Positions 23,607 to 24,555 of a DNA stretch of 24,555 nt are shown piece after piece; the stretch's first letter is position 1, and each line of letters begins with the position of its first letter. The position numbers and the translations under genes were made by a program. Source of the DNA: Candidatus Nanopelagicales bacterium (GTDB lineage Bacteria > Actinomycetota > Actinomycetes > Nanopelagicales > Nanopelagicaceae); contig JAURJF010000005.1 in assembly GCA_030832365.1 (NCBI GenBank), positions 1-24,555 on the forward strand, read 5' to 3'. The notes under the pieces are model-generated. The model was not told the origin of the DNA. It saw only the letters and a program-made list of their open reading frames with translations, and did no database searches.

Positions 23607-23992
23607 TTAGTTTCAGCTCCAGCTCGAGCCAATTCAGCAAATCCACCCTTATTAAAATTTATTAGATTAGTAAATCCAGCATCAGACATCTTGCCTGAAG
23701 CTACCGTTGAGCGATTACCACTGCGACAGTAGATGGCATAGGTGACTGACTTATCAAGGGCTGCAATCTCTGCATCAAATAGCGGTGAACTAACATCTAG
23801 GTTAAGTGCGCCTTGGAGGTGGCCAGAGTTAAATTCATCTGCAGTTCTGACATCAACGATTACCACTCCTCGTTCTTTAATCTTTTCAATGAACTCACTT
23901 GCTCCGACATTTTGTGCAACTCCAGAGCCAGCACAAGCAGCTAGCGTTAAAGCTAGCGCTGCTAGGAAACCTATTTGTTTAATCTTTTTCAT
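23603..23992 (-). CDS. Rhodanese-domain lipoprotein
   Basis: A 129 aa single-domain sulfurtransferase carried outside the membrane. The signal ends with lipobox LAAC (C20). The rhodanese core shows VIVDVRTADEFNSGHLQGALNL and the active-site loop YCRSGNRS (C89), the classic C-R-x-G-x-R form. Start ATG 23990-23992 is 12 bp after the regulator stop with a purine-rich but weak Shine-Dalgarno (AGAGAAGAGAGA); no -10 hexamer is present at the leaderless distance, so it is read from the regulator's promoter. It would handle sulfane sulfur at the cell surface, while the CoADR fusion acts in the cytoplasm. Confidence 0.92.
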   Translation of the reverse strand: MKKIKQIGFLAALALTLAACAGSGVAQNVGASEFIEKIKERGVVIVDVRTADEFNSGHLQGALNLDVSSPLFDAEIAALDKSVTYAIYCRSGNRSTVASGKMSDAGFTNLINFNKGGFAELARAGAETK

Positions 23993-24004
23993 TCTCTCTT
24001 CTCT

Positions 24005-24292
24005 CTAGGCCAGACTTAAGAATAATTTCTGCAGTTTTTCACTTATCTCATCGCTATTTCTAGAGCCATCGGTAATGCACTCCTTGAGTGAGGATGAAAT
24101 TAAAGTAAAGGCAGCAGTATTAACTGCCTTATTTACAGCTGCGATTTGATGGACAATCTCTTGGCAATCTCTGCCCTCTTCTATCATCTTGATAATTGCT
24201 CCAAGCTGGCCATTGGCGCGCTTTAAACGGTTTAAGACCTCTTTGATCTGATCTTCATCTCTTAAGACATGGCTTAAATCTGCTTTAGCCAT
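24005..24292 (-). CDS. CsoR/CstR-family transcriptional regulator, CstR-like (persulfide sensing)
   Basis: A 95 aa all-helical repressor of the CsoR/RcnR/CstR (DUF156) family. VLNRLKRANGQLGAIIKMIEEGRDC and HQIAAVNKAVNTAAFTLI are the family core. Both conserved cysteines are present: C43 (GRDCQEI) and C72 (LKECI), 29 apart as in CsoR and CstR. Copper-sensing CsoR has a His four residues before the second Cys; here it is Ser (S68), as expected if the protein senses persulfide like CstR (which has Asn there, from memory). The gene heads an operon of rhodanese and CoADR-rhodanese genes and has a canonical operator in its own promoter, so it is probably autoregulated and derepressed by sulfane sulfur. 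A metal-sensing role is less likely. Confidence 0.9.
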   Translation of the reverse strand: MAKADLSHVLRDEDQIKEVLNRLKRANGQLGAIIKMIEEGRDCQEIVHQIAAVNKAVNTAAFTLISSSLKECITDGSRNSDEISEKLQKLFLSLA

Positions 24293-24338
24293 AAAGCCAC
24301 CAACTTCCTCTAGCGTTGAAACTTCGCTCTACGCCGTG

Positions 24339-24367
24339 AGGTTAATATACCCCCAGGGGTATGTCAA
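24339..24367 (-). promoter_or_regulatory. Promoter of the persulfide operon
   Basis: On the minus strand: a perfect -35 TTGACA (complement of 24362-24367), a 17-bp spacer, then -10 TAACCT (complement of 24339-24344). Transcription would start near 24332 and give a leader of about 40 nt before the regulator ATG. It is the only textbook -35/-10 pair I find in the window. Confidence 0.8.
24347..24362. promoter_or_regulatory. CsoR/CstR-type operator
   Basis: ATACCCC (24347-24353), CA, GGGGTAT (24356-24362): a perfect 7-bp inverted repeat of the A-T-A-C-C-C-C-n-n-G-G-G-G-T-A-T type bound by CsoR-family repressors. It fills the spacer of the operon promoter and touches the -35, so a bound tetramer would block RNA polymerase. 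It also lies just downstream of the DinB-like gene stop. Confidence 0.85.
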
Positions 24368-24396
24368 CTGCTTAAATTCCCTGCCTTTTTATCGCT

Positions 24397-24555
24397 CTAG
24401 CCCTGATCAATTTCATAGCTCCAAAGATCTAGATCATCAAGATTTACCGGCTTAAATCCTTTGGCTTCAAGGGCGCTAGCAATTTGTGCTCGATGCTCAG
24501 TTGCATGGTGGATGCTTTGGGAGAGAATTGTGGAGCGCCATCTTTTAACAAGGTT
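24397..24555 (-). CDS. DinB-like protein, C-terminal 52 residues (5' end beyond window)
   Basis: An open frame enters from the right edge and ends at TAG 24397-24399. The visible protein contains ILSQSIHHATEHRAQIASAL, which matches the C-terminal H-x-x-x-H helix of DinB-superfamily proteins (usual form n-H-x-x-x-H-R-x-q-i). LDDLDLWSYEI follows, resembling the usual L-D-x-x-x-Y ending. It is the second DinB-like gene in the window. It is transcribed toward the persulfide operon in the same direction, ending about 30 bp before that operon's -35; no terminator hairpin is visible between them, so read-through is possible. No start or function can be given. Confidence 0.8.
   Translation of the reverse strand, partial: NLVKRWRSTILSQSIHHATEHRAQIASALEAKGFKPVNLDDLDLWSYEIDQG

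Noticed and set aside
1..24555. CRISPR array, tRNA/rRNA gene, insertion sequence or prophage
   Set aside because: No repeated spacers, no tRNA-like cloverleaf or rRNA sequence noticed, no transposase or integrase, and no terminal repeats. Genes are densely packed housekeeping or accessory functions of uniform style.

Overview
The window reads as the chromosome of a small-genome actinobacterium. My best placement is a freshwater planktonic Nanopelagicales (acI)-type lineage. This rests on actinobacterial-looking proteins (bPH_6-type PH protein, DUF2231, a Bifidobacterium-like TGT), base composition that is low for Actinobacteria by eye, and extreme compaction. The placement is inference. There are 25 protein genes, no gene-free stretch over 165 bases, and no RNA gene, mobile element or CRISPR array that I can see.

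Region 1 (1-6640): an oligopeptide/dipeptide-type ABC importer on the minus strand. In transcription order it is a family-5 solute-binding protein, an intercistronic hairpin, a DppB-like permease with a large extra membrane insert, and a DppC-like permease. A PH-domain membrane protein on the plus strand separates these from the double-ATPase gene, which runs off the left edge. Region 2 (6642-11153): TGT with the queuosine-precursor transporter YhhQ, flanked by two related MFS transporters. Together TGT and YhhQ suggest salvage of queuine or preQ1. Region 3 (11169-12627): a DUF305 lipoprotein divergent from a GNAT acetyltransferase. Region 4 (12624-15751): a four-gene minus-strand unit (ABC ATPase, ABC-2 permease, DinB-like protein, CPA2 antiporter). 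Region 5 (15778-21663): a gamma-glutamyltranspeptidase-like enzyme, a DUF2231 membrane protein, NhaA, an LLM-class oxidoreductase, and an iron-sulfur photolyase whose four cysteines are spaced as in PhrB. Region 6 (21660-24367): a sulfur-stress operon, followed at the right edge by the tail of a second DinB-like gene.

The region 6 operon is the most interesting part. A CsoR-family regulator with CstR-like cysteines is followed by a lipoprotein rhodanese, a CoA-disulfide-reductase/rhodanese fusion and two tandem paralogous Cys-rich mini-proteins of 60 and 39 aa. The operon is headed by a TTGACA / 17 bp / TAACCT promoter whose spacer holds a perfect ATACCCC-CA-GGGGTAT operator. I infer a persulfide (sulfane sulfur)-sensing detoxification operon.

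Two layout rules run through the window. All five convergent gene pairs overlap by exactly 4 bp at their stop codons. All five divergent pairs are separated by only 22-39 bp. At ten transcription-unit heads a TANNNT -10 hexamer lies 6-7 nt before the start codon and leaves no room for a Shine-Dalgarno site, so leaderless mRNAs appear common. Two divergent pairs have overlapping or abutting -10 elements.
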